From Listeria fleischmannii subsp. fleischmannii LU2006-1 (GTDB lineage Bacteria > Bacillota > Bacilli > Lactobacillales > Listeriaceae): a DNA stretch of 36,852 nucleotides. Both the position numbers and the translations under genes were made by a program. The notes below the pieces were generated by a model. That model was not told the DNA's origin, ran no database searches, and saw only the letters and a program-made list of their open reading frames with translations. Numbering within the stretch: the stretch's first letter is position 1; each line of letters starts with the position of its first letter. The stretch lies in assembly GCF_000344175.1 (NCBI RefSeq), contig NZ_ALWW01000030.1, positions 1 to 36,852 on the forward strand, read 5' to 3'. This document shows positions 25,949 to 34,406 of the stretch, in pieces.

Positions 25949-26803
25949 ATGAAACGAAATCAAAATGATTTTATAACGGATATTGGATTTTTGCTATTTA
26001 TCCTTCTTTGTTTTATTAGTGTCGCGTTTATAGCGAATGATCCTACCAATTATTTAGTAAATATCATCTTTTTAAATGTTGCCTTTTTGCTTGTTATTGT
26101 CACCTATTTTACGAATTTAACGTTCGGCTTAATCTTAAATATCATCTTTATTTTCAGCTATGCATCGTATATTTTGTATAATACGGTTACAAAAGGTATT
26201 GAATATACAGCGGGCACTTATTTTTGGCTCATTATGACACCACTTTTCACAGTTGCTGCGTTCCTTTTTACTAGAAATACGACTAAATTACAACAGGAAA
26301 ATGCGATTATTAAGTCGCAAAATGAATATTTAGGAACGATTGATCAAGATACATTATTAAAAAACATTGTTTCTTTTCAAAATGACGAAGCGATTTTTTC
26401 CAGTATTTCGCGCCGCTATGATATGCCACTTGTTTTATTAGTCATAAAAGTGCGCCACTGGAAAGAGTTAAAACGATTCCAAAGCAGTGAAGAAATGCGT
26501 CTTGCGCTTCAAGATATTTCCGCACTCCTTGAATCCTGCATTCGCACAAGTGATGTGCTTTATTTACTGGATAAAGAAGAAGCGACTTGGGGTGTACTTT
26601 TGCTAACTGATGATCCGGGAGCAAAACTTGTGTCTGACCGGATTAAAAATCGTATTAGTGAAGCCAACCATACTGATTTCGCAACCAAATACCGCGTCCG
26701 AATTGAACTTCGCGTTGGGGCGAAACTATTCGACCCTGAAACAATCCAAACGCCGCTTGATTTCATCGAAGCTGCCGAAAAAGAATTAGAATATGATGTA
26801 TAA
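25949..26803 (+). CDS. pssE: PssE: degenerate-GGDEF c-di-GMP receptor of the exopolysaccharide synthase
   Basis: I start at ATG 25949, after GAGGGAGG; the longer frame overlaps pssD. The 284-residue protein has about four membrane helices (13-110), then a coiled stretch and a GGDEF-fold domain (135-284). The catalytic GGDEF is replaced by DKEEA (208-212), so it cannot make c-di-GMP. The inhibitory-site motif RTSD (199-202) is kept exactly five residues upstream, the spacing of a true I-site. This is the expected design of a receptor that binds c-di-GMP and switches on PssC. It is the last gene of the operon, followed by a terminator. Confidence 0.85.
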   Translation: MKRNQNDFITDIGFLLFILLCFISVAFIANDPTNYLVNIIFLNVAFLLVIVTYFTNLTFGLILNIIFIFSYASYILYNTVTKGIEYTAGTYFWLIMTPLFTVAAFLFTRNTTKLQQENAIIKSQNEYLGTIDQDTLLKNIVSFQNDEAIFSSISRRYDMPLVLLVIKVRHWKELKRFQSSEEMRLALQDISALLESCIRTSDVLYLLDKEEATWGVLLLTDDPGAKLVSDRIKNRISEANHTDFATKYRVRIELRVGAKLFDPETIQTPLDFIEAAEKELEYDV

Positions 26804-26806
26804 GAA

Positions 26807-26867
26807 AAACGCTCCTAGCATAGAATTATGGACAAATTGTTCGATAAAATTCTATGGTAGGAGTGTT
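26807..26867 (+). terminator. Long terminator hairpin after pssE
   Basis: Left arm ACGCTCCTA-CATAGAATT (26808-26827, one bulge) pairs with AATTCTATG-TAGGAGTGT (26848-26866), giving a stem of about 19 bp and a 20-base loop, followed by TTTCT. Confidence 0.75.
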
Positions 26868-26979
26868 TCTCCAATCTGACCCAGCGGATTTATCTGGCTA
26901 GTATTTAGTCCAGTTTAAAATTATGCTAGAATGATATAGAATTTTTCACTATAGCGTTATGGAAAGCGAGCAGATTAAT

Positions 26980-27417
26980 ATGAAAATAAAAGTGGTAAAC
27001 AAAATCAGCCCTGAATTAATACAACATTTATTAACGGTTTGGGAGAGTTCAGTTAAAGCAACACATTTATTTTTATCACATAATGAAATTCAAAATATTA
27101 AAAAGTACATTCCAGAAGCACTGGATAACGTACAGCATTTGATAATCATAGAAAATGAATATCCTGTTGGTTTTATGGGGATTAATGAGCAAAACCTTGA
27201 AATGTTGTTTATATCAAATGAGAATAGAGGGAAGGGATTAGGTAAACAATTATTAGAATATGGAATTAAAAATTTTTCAGTAAATAAACTTAGTGTAAAC
27301 GAGCAAAATCCTATGGCTATCGGATTTTATGAATCTATCGGATTTGAAGTTTATAAAAGAAGTGAACTAGATGAACAAGGAAATAATTATCCGATTCTAT
27401 ACATGCATAAAGTTTGA
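26980..27417 (+). CDS. GNAT-family N-acetyltransferase (YjaB-like)
   Basis: The 145-residue acetyltransferase uses acetyl-CoA. The CoA-binding motif A is LFISNENRGKGLGKQLLEYG (about 83-102), with the R/Q-x-x-G-x-G/A signature RGKGLGK. The beginning ISPELIQHLLTVWESSVKAT and the end LDEQGNNYPILYMHK match my memory of YjaB. An ATG at 26959 is an alternative start, but neither has a strong ribosome site, and I prefer the one that fits the family N-terminus. Codon use is more AT-rich than the pss genes, and it marks the beginning of an accessory stretch. Confidence 0.8.
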   Translation: MKIKVVNKISPELIQHLLTVWESSVKATHLFLSHNEIQNIKKYIPEALDNVQHLIIIENEYPVGFMGINEQNLEMLFISNENRGKGLGKQLLEYGIKNFSVNKLSVNEQNPMAIGFYESIGFEVYKRSELDEQGNNYPILYMHKV

Positions 27418-27667
27418 GTAACTATCGGTTCTTTTACCTTGAGCAACTGGATTTTCTGAATAAAGGATTATAAATTTCAGTTGGAAGTAAATCTGGAAAT
27501 GGTCTATTTTGAATAAATATCAATACCCTAGTGAAAAAGAAGAGATGATTCAACCATTCTTCTCACTAGGGTATGAATATATGGGAAAGTCATTTATTAA
27601 GCATCTTAAACAAGTAACAATAGAATATGCCTAGTAAAACCCATCTAATAGAACCAATCAAATCAAG
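27418..27667. other. Gene-poor stretch with a 12-bp inverted repeat
   Basis: ATACCCTAGTGA (27523-27534) and TCACTAGGGTAT (27563-27574) are perfect complements 28 bases apart. An overlapping 41-codon frame with TTG start (27509-27634) reads a plausible peptide (YPSEKEEMIQPFFSLGYEY) but has no good ribosome site. It may be a degenerate terminator or a gene remnant. I see nothing else here. Confidence 0.35.
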
Positions 27668-28141
27668 TTAATGGACCACTCTAGATTTTCCTATTGTGAA
27701 CCAATAAGTTAAAGCTAAAACAATAAGGGCTGTAATAGAACTTAAATACATAAATGAGTAATTACTATATGTGGCAATAAGACTTAACCCAAAACTTCCA
27801 ATAGCCATTCCTAAATCCATGCCAGAAAGAAAGGTTCCATTGGCAGCCCCGATTTTATCAGGAGCCGCTCGTTCAACAGCCAATGCTTGTAGCGCTGGTT
27901 GAGTCATTCCGTATCCAAGTCCAAAGATAAGTGCGGCTACAAACAGAGAAGGGGCGTTCCATGCCATAGACAATACAATTAGCCCCAAGGCCATAGACAA
28001 AATGCCAGGGATAATCACAAAGCGATGTCCTTTCACATCATAAAGTCGACCAGCGAAAAAACGACTGATAAGAATAGTCATGGCTTGTCCTAAAAAATAA
28101 ATCCAAGTATGAGAGACATGAATTTCGTTCCCGTAAACCAT
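27668..28141 (-). pseudogene. C-terminal half of an MFS transporter
   Basis: The 157 residues hold about five membrane helices, the central MFS loop signature SRFFAGRLYDVKGHRF (about 25-40), and the family pattern GLGYGMTQPALQALAVERAAPDKIGAANGTF (cited by GLGYGMTQP and GAANGTF). MFS drug-type exporters are normally near 400 residues, so the first six or seven helices are missing. Upstream on the same strand there is only AT-rich DNA and the divergent secreted-protein gene, not the missing half in another frame. AAGGAGA lies 12 bases before the ATG, so a fragment could be made, but it should not transport. It is probably a recombination remnant. Confidence 0.75.
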
Positions 28142-28261
28142 TATAAATGATATTCTCCTTAATAATAAATAGAGAAATAATTTTTGTAGTTTTATTAAAA
28201 TTGAAATGAAAGCGTTGTTTTGATATAATTTTATTATACTTCAAAGATGGGAGAGAGTTAT

Positions 28262-28898
28262 ATGAAAAGTAAATATTTTCTTTTTGGGATTGGGTTAGTT
28301 ATATTTGTGACACTAGGAGGAAAATCAGCTTTTGCAGAAGAGAATGACACAAATAATGATCAAAAAAAAAGTATATCTTGAACAGGGTACATATGGTGAA
28401 ATTGTTCAATTAGAATTGGATTATTCAAATGCTGATATTTTTACTCAAGAGGGAGCCAAAATCACTTATCAAGACGCTAAAGAAATGGATGCAAGTCAAG
28501 CTAATGTTAATAGGCCTTTGCTTCGCGGAGCAAGCAAAGGAAGTGGGGCTCAAACCGTCTTTTCTGGAGGAACGATTTATAAAGGTGTATTAGTCAAACA
28601 AAGTGCTTATGGATATAATTTTTCATATAAAGCTGACTATACTATTTTTTATGGTAAGATTGAGTGGGGGACTCGATATGCAGATAGATTAGATCGGATT
28701 TATGGAATTAGTTATAGAACATCACGAGGTGGCAGTATTATATCAAGTGGTGTATTCCGGAAAAATGAAAAGCCAGGCTATTCTTCTTATGGGGGAGTTA
28801 AAATGGTTGTTAATGATTCAGGCGGCGGAAACTTTACTATTTATAACTATATTCGAGTTGCTAAAGATAAAGTATGGCTAGATTATAAATTAAATTAA
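28262..28898 (+). pseudogene. Secreted protein of unknown function, frameshifted after its signal peptide
   Basis: A well-formed start (GGGAGAG then ATG 28262) gives a signal peptide (FGIGLVIFVTLGGKSAFA, cut before EENDTNNDQ), but a TGA follows at 28379-28381. The rest of the protein, about 173 residues, runs in the next frame: VYLEQGTYGEIVQLELDY on to YIRVAKDKVWLDYKLN. The frames meet at nine A (28362-28370), and eight A would give an uninterrupted protein of about 211 residues. The mature part is rich in Gly, Ser and Tyr (YGYNFSYKADYTIFYGKIEWG), beta-type, without Cys. I do not recognise it; a bacteriocin-like or surface protein is possible. A small membrane-protein gene follows 11 bases later, as seen in secreted-peptide/immunity pairs, but that reading is speculative. 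Confidence 0.65.
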
Positions 28899-28909
28899 AA
28901 GGTGTTGTT

Positions 28910-29131
28910 ATGAATATTTTATACTTTTTAGAATACTATATGGGGAACTTTTTGTTAAATTTTTTATTGATTTTAGTTGCAATTTGGATAGTGTTAACTC
29001 AAATCCTTAAAATATGGAAAAGTTCAACATCTGTTAAAAATGAAATTAAATATATTAATTTAACATTTTTAGTTTTAACATCATGGTATGTCATTCGTTT
29101 TATTTTTTCTCTGTTTATCTATCATAATTAA
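28910..29131 (+). CDS. Small two-helix membrane protein
   Basis: The 73-residue protein has two hydrophobic segments (about 3-29 and 49-70) separated by a short basic loop (KIWKSSTSVKNEIKYIN). AAAAGGTG precedes the ATG. It lies 11 bases after the broken secreted-protein gene and ends before a terminator at 29181, so the two form one unit. Size and position fit an immunity, export or accessory protein, but there is no direct evidence. No family is recognised. Confidence 0.55.
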   Translation: MNILYFLEYYMGNFLLNFLLILVAIWIVLTQILKIWKSSTSVKNEIKYINLTFLVLTSWYVIRFIFSLFIYHN

Positions 29132-29180
29132 AGCAGAGTCAAATATAAAATTGAAAATCTAAAACAAATAAGTTTAATGA

Positions 29181-29213
29181 AAAGAGCTCTAGGACTTTAT
29201 TCGGAGCTCTTTT
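29181..29213 (+). terminator. Terminator after the small membrane-protein gene
   Basis: The arms AAAGAGCTC (29181-29189) and GAGCTCTTT (29204-29212) have a 14-base loop and are followed by TT. Confidence 0.8.
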
Positions 29214-29833
29214 TATAAGTAAGTGAGTTACTAAGGAAAAATCGGTTATTAAAGAGTCTTAGATTCTTTGGTATATCAATATTCTAGAACTATGGTAATC
29301 AGAATTATAAATAGCACAGTTCGAGACTAAGGTTTCTGGTATTGATTGTTTATTTATAAATTTGTACGTATACTATTAATTTTTTCATAAATAGGTATAT
29401 AAAAGACAGAATATTAAAAATGTATTATGTTAGTCTTTTTTTATCATTAAGGTAATATTATCTTGAAGAAGACAGTAACGTGAAAAATGAAGTTCATCAA
29501 TATAATTTGATGGCGCATTATATAATCTAGATTTATGAGTATAACATGACGTAGTACATATAAATATTCAAGTTTATAGAAAGAATTATCTATAGGTGAT
29601 GGGTTTTTTCTGTATTGTTGAGATATAGCATTCATTTTTATAGCTGTGAATGTTATAGGTAAAATTAAAAGCAAAAAATAAATAAACAACTAAAAGTGTC
29701 GGAATTAAAAGGAGAAATTTGCATGGTAAAGAAGGCAATTTGGCCAATCTATAATCAAATTTTATAATTCGCGTTTTAAGAAATCATAAAAGACAGCAAC
29801 TCTAAGACAAAAAATAGCTTTTTTACTCGCACA
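29214..29833. other. Long AT-rich gap with at most one tiny ORF
   Basis: About 620 bases without a supported gene. An 80-codon leftward frame (29447-29689) has no good ribosome site and unlikely composition. The one item of note is AAAAGGAG followed by a 14-codon frame at 29723-29767 (MVKKAIWPIYNQIL), which has a proper ribosome site and could be a peptide or the stub of a lost gene. Confidence 0.4.
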
Positions 29834-30802
29834 TCAAGTCGTTTTTCGGATCACTAAACGAAATTCGAGTTCCTCTACTGCATCATTTGTGCCGTCTAGC
29901 TCATTACGAATAATTGTAAATGCGTTAATCGCTTGTTTATCAATCGGATAGTGGATAGTCGTAATGTCAAGCAAGTGCGCAAGCTCCAAATCGTCAAAAC
30001 CACACACCGCAAAATCCTTAGGAATAATCAAATTTTGACGCCGCGCCTCCGAAACAATACCAGCTGCAAGATAGTCATTTGGGGTAAAAAAAGCATCGGG
30101 TTTTGTTTGCGTTTCCTTAAACCAATGTACAAGCTCTTCACCTTGTTTTCTCGTGCCCATCCCATAAAAATGACGAACAGCATGTGGATCCAATTCATGT
30201 TGGTTACAAAAATCAAGGTAAGCTTGCATACGACTTTGCGTATTAAGACCAGAAGTCACGCCATATACATTTGTAATACGGCGATAGCCCTTTTCATAAA
30301 GGTGTTCTAGGCCAAGCATATAACCATCATATTGATTCATAAAAACAGATGGAATCTTTTGATTTAAAACACGTTGCCAAGTCACAATAGGGCCATATTT
30401 CGTATATGGTTCGATAGTTTCCCAATCATTTGAACGAATAACTAAAACGAGGGCATCAATTTGTTTGCGACGTAGCATTTCAAGCGCAACTAATTCTTTA
30501 TCACGGTTAATGTTGGTCATAAAAAGGGTAACATTATAACCATGTTCCTGGGCAGCTACAGTGAAACTACGAATAAAAACATTTAATGAATCAGAAAAAG
30601 TTGGGGCTACAATTCCAATTAATTTCGTAGCGCCTTTTTTTAAAGAAACTGCGTTTAAATTAGGGACATAATCCAGTTCATCAATAACCGCCTGAACACG
30701 AGCACGCGTTTGTTCGCTGACATAGTTTTGTTTATTAATAACCCTTGAAACGGTTGCGCTTGAAACACCTGCAAGCTTTGCAATTTCGTTTATATTCGCC
30801 AA
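29834..30802 (-). CDS. LacI-family transcriptional regulator
   Basis: I start at the TTG at 30802 (ANINEIAKLAG...), six bases after GAGGTG; a GTG nine bases upstream would overlap that ribosome site. The 322-residue protein has the LacI helix-turn-helix and hinge (INEIAKLAGVSSATVSRVIN, about 3-22) and a periplasmic-binding-like sugar domain (KLIGIVAPTFSDSL near 60, VCGFDDLELAHLL near 272). It diverges from the second GH4 gene, whose promoter contains a perfect palindrome, so it probably represses that gene until a sugar phosphate or sugar binds. The C-terminus (FRLVIRKTT) is normal. Confidence 0.9.
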   Translation of the reverse strand: MANINEIAKLAGVSSATVSRVINKQNYVSEQTRARVQAVIDELDYVPNLNAVSLKKGATKLIGIVAPTFSDSLNVFIRSFTVAAQEHGYNVTLFMTNINRDKELVALEMLRRKQIDALVLVIRSNDWETIEPYTKYGPIVTWQRVLNQKIPSVFMNQYDGYMLGLEHLYEKGYRRITNVYGVTSGLNTQSRMQAYLDFCNQHELDPHAVRHFYGMGTRKQGEELVHWFKETQTKPDAFFTPNDYLAAGIVSEARRQNLIIPKDFAVCGFDDLELAHLLDITTIHYPIDKQAINAFTIIRNELDGTNDAVEELEFRLVIRKTT

Positions 30803-30871
30803 AATAAGCACCTCACTTCGTTCTCTCTCTTTTTTAGTATAGCATAAAAATAATTTTTTTTAGGAAAAAGC

Positions 30872-30930
30872 TTGACCTGTAATGCATTACATAAATTATG
30901 ATAAAAATGTAAAAAAGTAAACGCTTTAAA
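30872..30930 (+). promoter_or_regulatory. GH4-2 promoter with palindromic operator and cre-like site
   Basis: TTGACC (30872-30877) and TATGAT (30897-30902) are -35 and -10 candidates with a 19-base spacer. The spacer begins with the perfect palindrome TGTAATGCATTACA (30878-30891), the likely LacI-family operator. GTAAACGCTTTAAA (30917-30930) downstream resembles a cre or second operator. Confidence 0.6.
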
Positions 30931-30951
30931 TTTATTTAGGAGGTTTATTTC

Positions 30952-32286
30952 ATGAAAAACGGAGTAAAAATTGTCACAATTGGTGGAGGCTCAAGTTACA
31001 CACCAGAACTCGTGGAAGGATTTATTAAACGTTATCACGAACTGCCGATTAAAGAATTATGGTTAGTTGATATTGAAGCGGGTCGTGAAAAATTAGAAAT
31101 TGTTGGCAATATGGCCAAAAGAATGGTTAAAGCTGCGGGTATTGATTGCGAAGTCCATTTAACTTTAGACCGTAGAGAAGCATTAAAGGATGCTGATTTT
31201 GTTACAACGCAATTCCGTGTTGGTTTACTTGATGCTCGTATTAAAGATGAAAAAATTCCTCTAAGTCATGGCATTATTGGGCAAGAAACAAACGGTGCAG
31301 GGGGTATGTTTAAAGCATTCAGAACAATTCCCGTAATTCTTAGCATTGTAGATGACATGCGCGAATTATGTCCTAATGCTTGGCTTATCAATTTTACAAA
31401 TCCTGCTGGAATGGTAACAGAAGCGGTTTTACGCTACGGAAAATGGGATAAAGTTATCGGCCTATGTAATGTACCTATTGGCGCTGTGAAAAGCGCAAGT
31501 GATGTACTTCAAAAGCCAGAAGAAGACTTGTTCTTTAAGTTTGCTGGTATTAATCATCTTCACTGGCACCGCGTGTTTGATAAAGATGGTACGGAGCTGA
31601 CTGAACAGGTGATTGATGGCTTATACGCGCCTGATGCGAATCCTGAAAAAGTGGTCGAAAACATTAAAAACATGCGTTTCTTATATGAACAAGTGAAGCA
31701 TTTGAAAATGTTGCCTTGCCCGTATCATCGTTATTACTATATGACTGATGATATGTTAAAAGAAGAGCTTGAGTCGTTTAAAAATGAAGGGACTCGTGGT
31801 GAAGTTGTGAAACGCTTGGAAGAAAGTCTATTCGAGCTTTATAAAGATCCAAACTTAGATCATAAACCAGAAGAGCTTTCAAAACGCGGCGGAGCTCATT
31901 ATAGTGATGCGGCATGCGAAATCATTAACTCGATTTATAATAACAAAGGGACAACGATGGTCGTTTCTACGCGAAATAACGGGGCGATTGATGATGTGCC
32001 TTATGATAGTGCGATTGAAATTACAAGTGTTATTAAGGCGCACGGGGCTGAACCGATTAACTTTGGGAAATTTGAACCGGCACAACGCGGTCTTCTTCAA
32101 GTGATGAAAGCGATGGAAGAACTTACAATCGAAGCAGCCGTAACAGGCGACTATGCAACTGCTCTTCAAGCCTTCACGCTTAATCCGCTTGTTCCAAGTG
32201 GCGATATTGCTCAAACGCTACTGGATGAAATGCTAGAAGCGCATAAAGAACATTTGCCACAGTTTCACACTAAACAACTTGTATAA
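30952..32286 (+). CDS. GH4 6-phospho-beta-glucosidase (second copy)
   Basis: The 444-residue NAD+- and metal-dependent family-4 glycosidase is paralogous to the enzyme at 16871-18187. Key segments are VTIGGGSSYTPELVEG (Rossmann, near 7), FTNPAGMVTEAVLRYG, GLCNVPIG (metal Cys) and AGINHLHWHRV (metal His). The first 160 residues are nearly the same as in copy 1, while the middle differs strongly, so substrate range probably differs. TTTAGGAGG lies before the ATG. Divergent LacI control and a cre-like site point to induction by a beta-glucoside and repression by preferred sugars. No PTS transporter is adjacent, so uptake must be encoded elsewhere. Confidence 0.92.
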   Translation: MKNGVKIVTIGGGSSYTPELVEGFIKRYHELPIKELWLVDIEAGREKLEIVGNMAKRMVKAAGIDCEVHLTLDRREALKDADFVTTQFRVGLLDARIKDEKIPLSHGIIGQETNGAGGMFKAFRTIPVILSIVDDMRELCPNAWLINFTNPAGMVTEAVLRYGKWDKVIGLCNVPIGAVKSASDVLQKPEEDLFFKFAGINHLHWHRVFDKDGTELTEQVIDGLYAPDANPEKVVENIKNMRFLYEQVKHLKMLPCPYHRYYYMTDDMLKEELESFKNEGTRGEVVKRLEESLFELYKDPNLDHKPEELSKRGGAHYSDAACEIINSIYNNKGTTMVVSTRNNGAIDDVPYDSAIEITSVIKAHGAEPINFGKFEPAQRGLLQVMKAMEELTIEAAVTGDYATALQAFTLNPLVPSGDIAQTLLDEMLEAHKEHLPQFHTKQLV

Positions 32287-32291
32287 AAAGA

Positions 32292-32320
32292 AAAGCGACC
32301 TGTAGTGATGCGGGTCGTTT
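32292..32320 (+). terminator. Terminator after GH4-2
   Basis: AAAGCGACC (32292-32300) pairs with GGGTCGTTT (32312-32320) with one G-U pair, followed by a T-rich stretch (ACTTTTTG). Confidence 0.7.
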
Positions 32321-32371
32321 ACTTTTTGTCTTTTTCATGCTAGGCTAAGGTAAAAGAAAGGAGGAATTCGC

Positions 32372-33073
32372 ATGATACCAGTCGAATCCTATGAAAAGCA
32401 ACCAAAAGCGTGGCTTGGGATTATTTGGATTGTCCTTTATTTTATTTTGGATATTATTGGTCAATTTATTTCCATTATTCCGCAAATTTTTAATCAGGTT
32501 ATGACAAATTCAAATACAATGATAATAGATGATTTTTATATGCCGTGGTATATTAATCTCACGCAAGCCATCGCAATTGGGTTGGTGATTTTTTTAGCCT
32601 ATTTGACACATATGCGTTTGTTTAGCTTTCGACCTTTTTCTAAAAAAGAGACTCTTCAGGCGCTTGCTATTGGTGTAGGGACGCTTCTACTCTCCAATGT
32701 GGTTGAAATTACGATTAGTTTACTAAACCCGGATTTTAATACGGCGAATCAAACGGGAATTGAAAATATTTTTAGTAATTCTTCTATTATGACCATGTTC
32801 ATTTCAGTCGTTATTTTAGCGCCTATCGCGGAAGAAACCATTTTCCGTGGTCTACTAATGGGAGTCGTCCTTCGTAAGTTTCCAAAGATTGCCGTTATTG
32901 TGAGTTCGCTTTTATTTACACTTTTACATATTCCAACTGACATTTTAAGTTTTATCATATACTTTGTAATGGCCTTTGGGCTCGCATTTATGTATTATAA
33001 AACTAGGCGTTTAGAAGCTTGTATTTTACTTCATTTTGTAAATAACCTCATCGCCTTTTTCTTTATGATTTAA
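32372..33073 (+). CDS. CPBP-family intramembrane metalloprotease (CAAX protease-like)
   Basis: The 233-residue protein has six to seven membrane helices. The Abi/CPBP catalytic motifs are intact: EETIFRG (Glu154, Glu155, Arg159), His186 in LFTLLHIPTD and HFVNN (His221, Asn224). Such proteases cleave membrane or prenylated peptides; several process or give immunity to bacteriocins. AAAGGAGG precedes the ATG. The ClC gene follows 35 bases later on the same strand without a terminator between, so both may be cotranscribed. The natural substrate is unknown. Confidence 0.88.
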   Translation: MIPVESYEKQPKAWLGIIWIVLYFILDIIGQFISIIPQIFNQVMTNSNTMIIDDFYMPWYINLTQAIAIGLVIFLAYLTHMRLFSFRPFSKKETLQALAIGVGTLLLSNVVEITISLLNPDFNTANQTGIENIFSNSSIMTMFISVVILAPIAEETIFRGLLMGVVLRKFPKIAVIVSSLLFTLLHIPTDILSFIIYFVMAFGLAFMYYKTRRLEACILLHFVNNLIAFFFMI

Positions 33074-33108
33074 AAGATTTTCTTGTTTTTTTGGAAAAGG
33101 GGATGTCC

Positions 33109-34341
33109 ATGAAAAAATTATCATTGATTTATATTTTTTATACGATACTTATTGGTGCCTTTGTTGGCGTGGTTGCCGCTCTTTTTATTGCGCTTATTGA
33201 ATTTTCTATCCATATTATTTGGCAGGAAGTTCCAGCTATTTTACCGGATTTTAGTTTTTATCCGGTTATAGTGGGGCTAGTTGGTGGGCTCTTAGTGGGG
33301 CTCATTCAAACGAAAGTAGGGGCATTTCCGTATACGCTTCATGAAAATATGGCGGAAATTAAAAAAACGGGGCGTGTGGAGTATAAAAATCGTTTGTTGT
33401 TTACCATTTTGGCCGCGTGGGTCGTGCTTTCATTTGGCGCAAGTTTAGGCCCAGAAGCAGCACTTGTGGGGATCATTGGAGGCCTTGTGACGTGGCTTGT
33501 GGACCATATTAAAATGGATATACAGCGCAAGGAGACGCTCGTGAATCTCGGAATTCTCGGCATGTTGTCGGTTGTTTTCCTGGCGCCGTTTAATGGGATT
33601 GCGGAAGATCTCGATCAAGACTATCAAAATCAAAAATTACCGCGCTGGTCGAAACTTTGCCTGTCACTACTCGTGTCTTTAAGTGGACTTGCAACTTTTA
33701 TTCTTGTAAAAGGACTTTTGCCGCTTGAAAAAGGCGTTTTCTCTATCCGAGTACCGGAAATTTCATGGTCATGGCTGAACCTCGCATATTTCTTACCAAT
33801 TATCATCCTTGGCAGCCTGTTTGGAATTTATTTTTTATTTTTACAAAAAGCTGTACAAAAATTGTTTCAACCTATCCAAAATAAGATTTTGCTAGCCTTA
33901 ATCGGAGGAGTGTGTATTGGATTACTTGGAATGGTGTCACACTATTTCTTATTTTCCGGAGAACATCAGTTGATTGAAATTACGAAAGAAATTGGGGACT
34001 ATTCTTTCTGGCTCCTCCTCGCGTTAGGCCTGTTTAAACCGCTTCTTGTTGCGATTTGCTTAAATACAGGATGGAAGGGCGGCATGATTTTCCCCGCCGT
34101 TTTCGCAAGTGGTGTGATGGGGTACGTGACAACATGGGCGCTTGATATGCATGTCGGCTTTTTAGTGACGGTTTTTGTTGCCGCAAGCTGTACTAAAGTA
34201 GTTGGGAGACCATTTTTAACAAGTTCCATTCTCTTATTTGTCTTCCCACTTCAATTTTTCCCATTTATTCTCATTACAGCCTTTTTAGTGAGTTTAGATT
34301 GGAAGAACTGGCTAACCAAAAATCTATTAAAAAGTAGTTGA
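33109..34341 (+). CDS. ClC-family chloride channel or H+/Cl- antiporter
   Basis: I start at ATG 33109 after AAGGGG. The 410-residue protein has about ten membrane helices. The selectivity-filter motifs are visible: GASLGPEAALVG (family GxEGP, here GPEAA, about 110-121) and GGMIFPAVFASG (GxFxP, about 322-333), with the terminal helix near LLFVFPLQFFPFILI. The N-terminal GSGIP motif is not evident, so the protein may belong to the diverged bacterial ClC group that includes fluoride exporters. Possible roles are acid resistance or halide export. It ends at a terminator. Confidence 0.83.
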   Translation: MKKLSLIYIFYTILIGAFVGVVAALFIALIEFSIHIIWQEVPAILPDFSFYPVIVGLVGGLLVGLIQTKVGAFPYTLHENMAEIKKTGRVEYKNRLLFTILAAWVVLSFGASLGPEAALVGIIGGLVTWLVDHIKMDIQRKETLVNLGILGMLSVVFLAPFNGIAEDLDQDYQNQKLPRWSKLCLSLLVSLSGLATFILVKGLLPLEKGVFSIRVPEISWSWLNLAYFLPIIILGSLFGIYFLFLQKAVQKLFQPIQNKILLALIGGVCIGLLGMVSHYFLFSGEHQLIEITKEIGDYSFWLLLALGLFKPLLVAICLNTGWKGGMIFPAVFASGVMGYVTTWALDMHVGFLVTVFVAASCTKVVGRPFLTSSILLFVFPLQFFPFILITAFLVSLDWKNWLTKNLLKSS

Positions 34342-34364
34342 TTCTATTCGAGTCAGCTGCTTTT
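34330..34364 (+). terminator. Terminator overlapping the ClC stop region
   Basis: AAAAGTAGTTGA (34330-34341) pairs with TCAGCTGCTTTT (34353-34364) using two G-U pairs. A TATAAT box (34366-34371) follows directly for the next gene. Confidence 0.65.
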
Positions 34365-34406
34365 GTATAATAGGTCTGTGGAATTTTGTAGAGAAGGAGA
34401 CGTAAA

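Noticed and set aside
28038-28244. 68-codon leftward frame overlapping the MFS remnant
   Set aside because: It is a shadow of the MFS fragment and its AT-rich leader, with no ribosome site or membrane pattern.
29447-29689. 80-codon leftward frame in the AT-rich gap
   Set aside because: There is no ribosome site or credible domain, and such frames are expected by chance in this composition.
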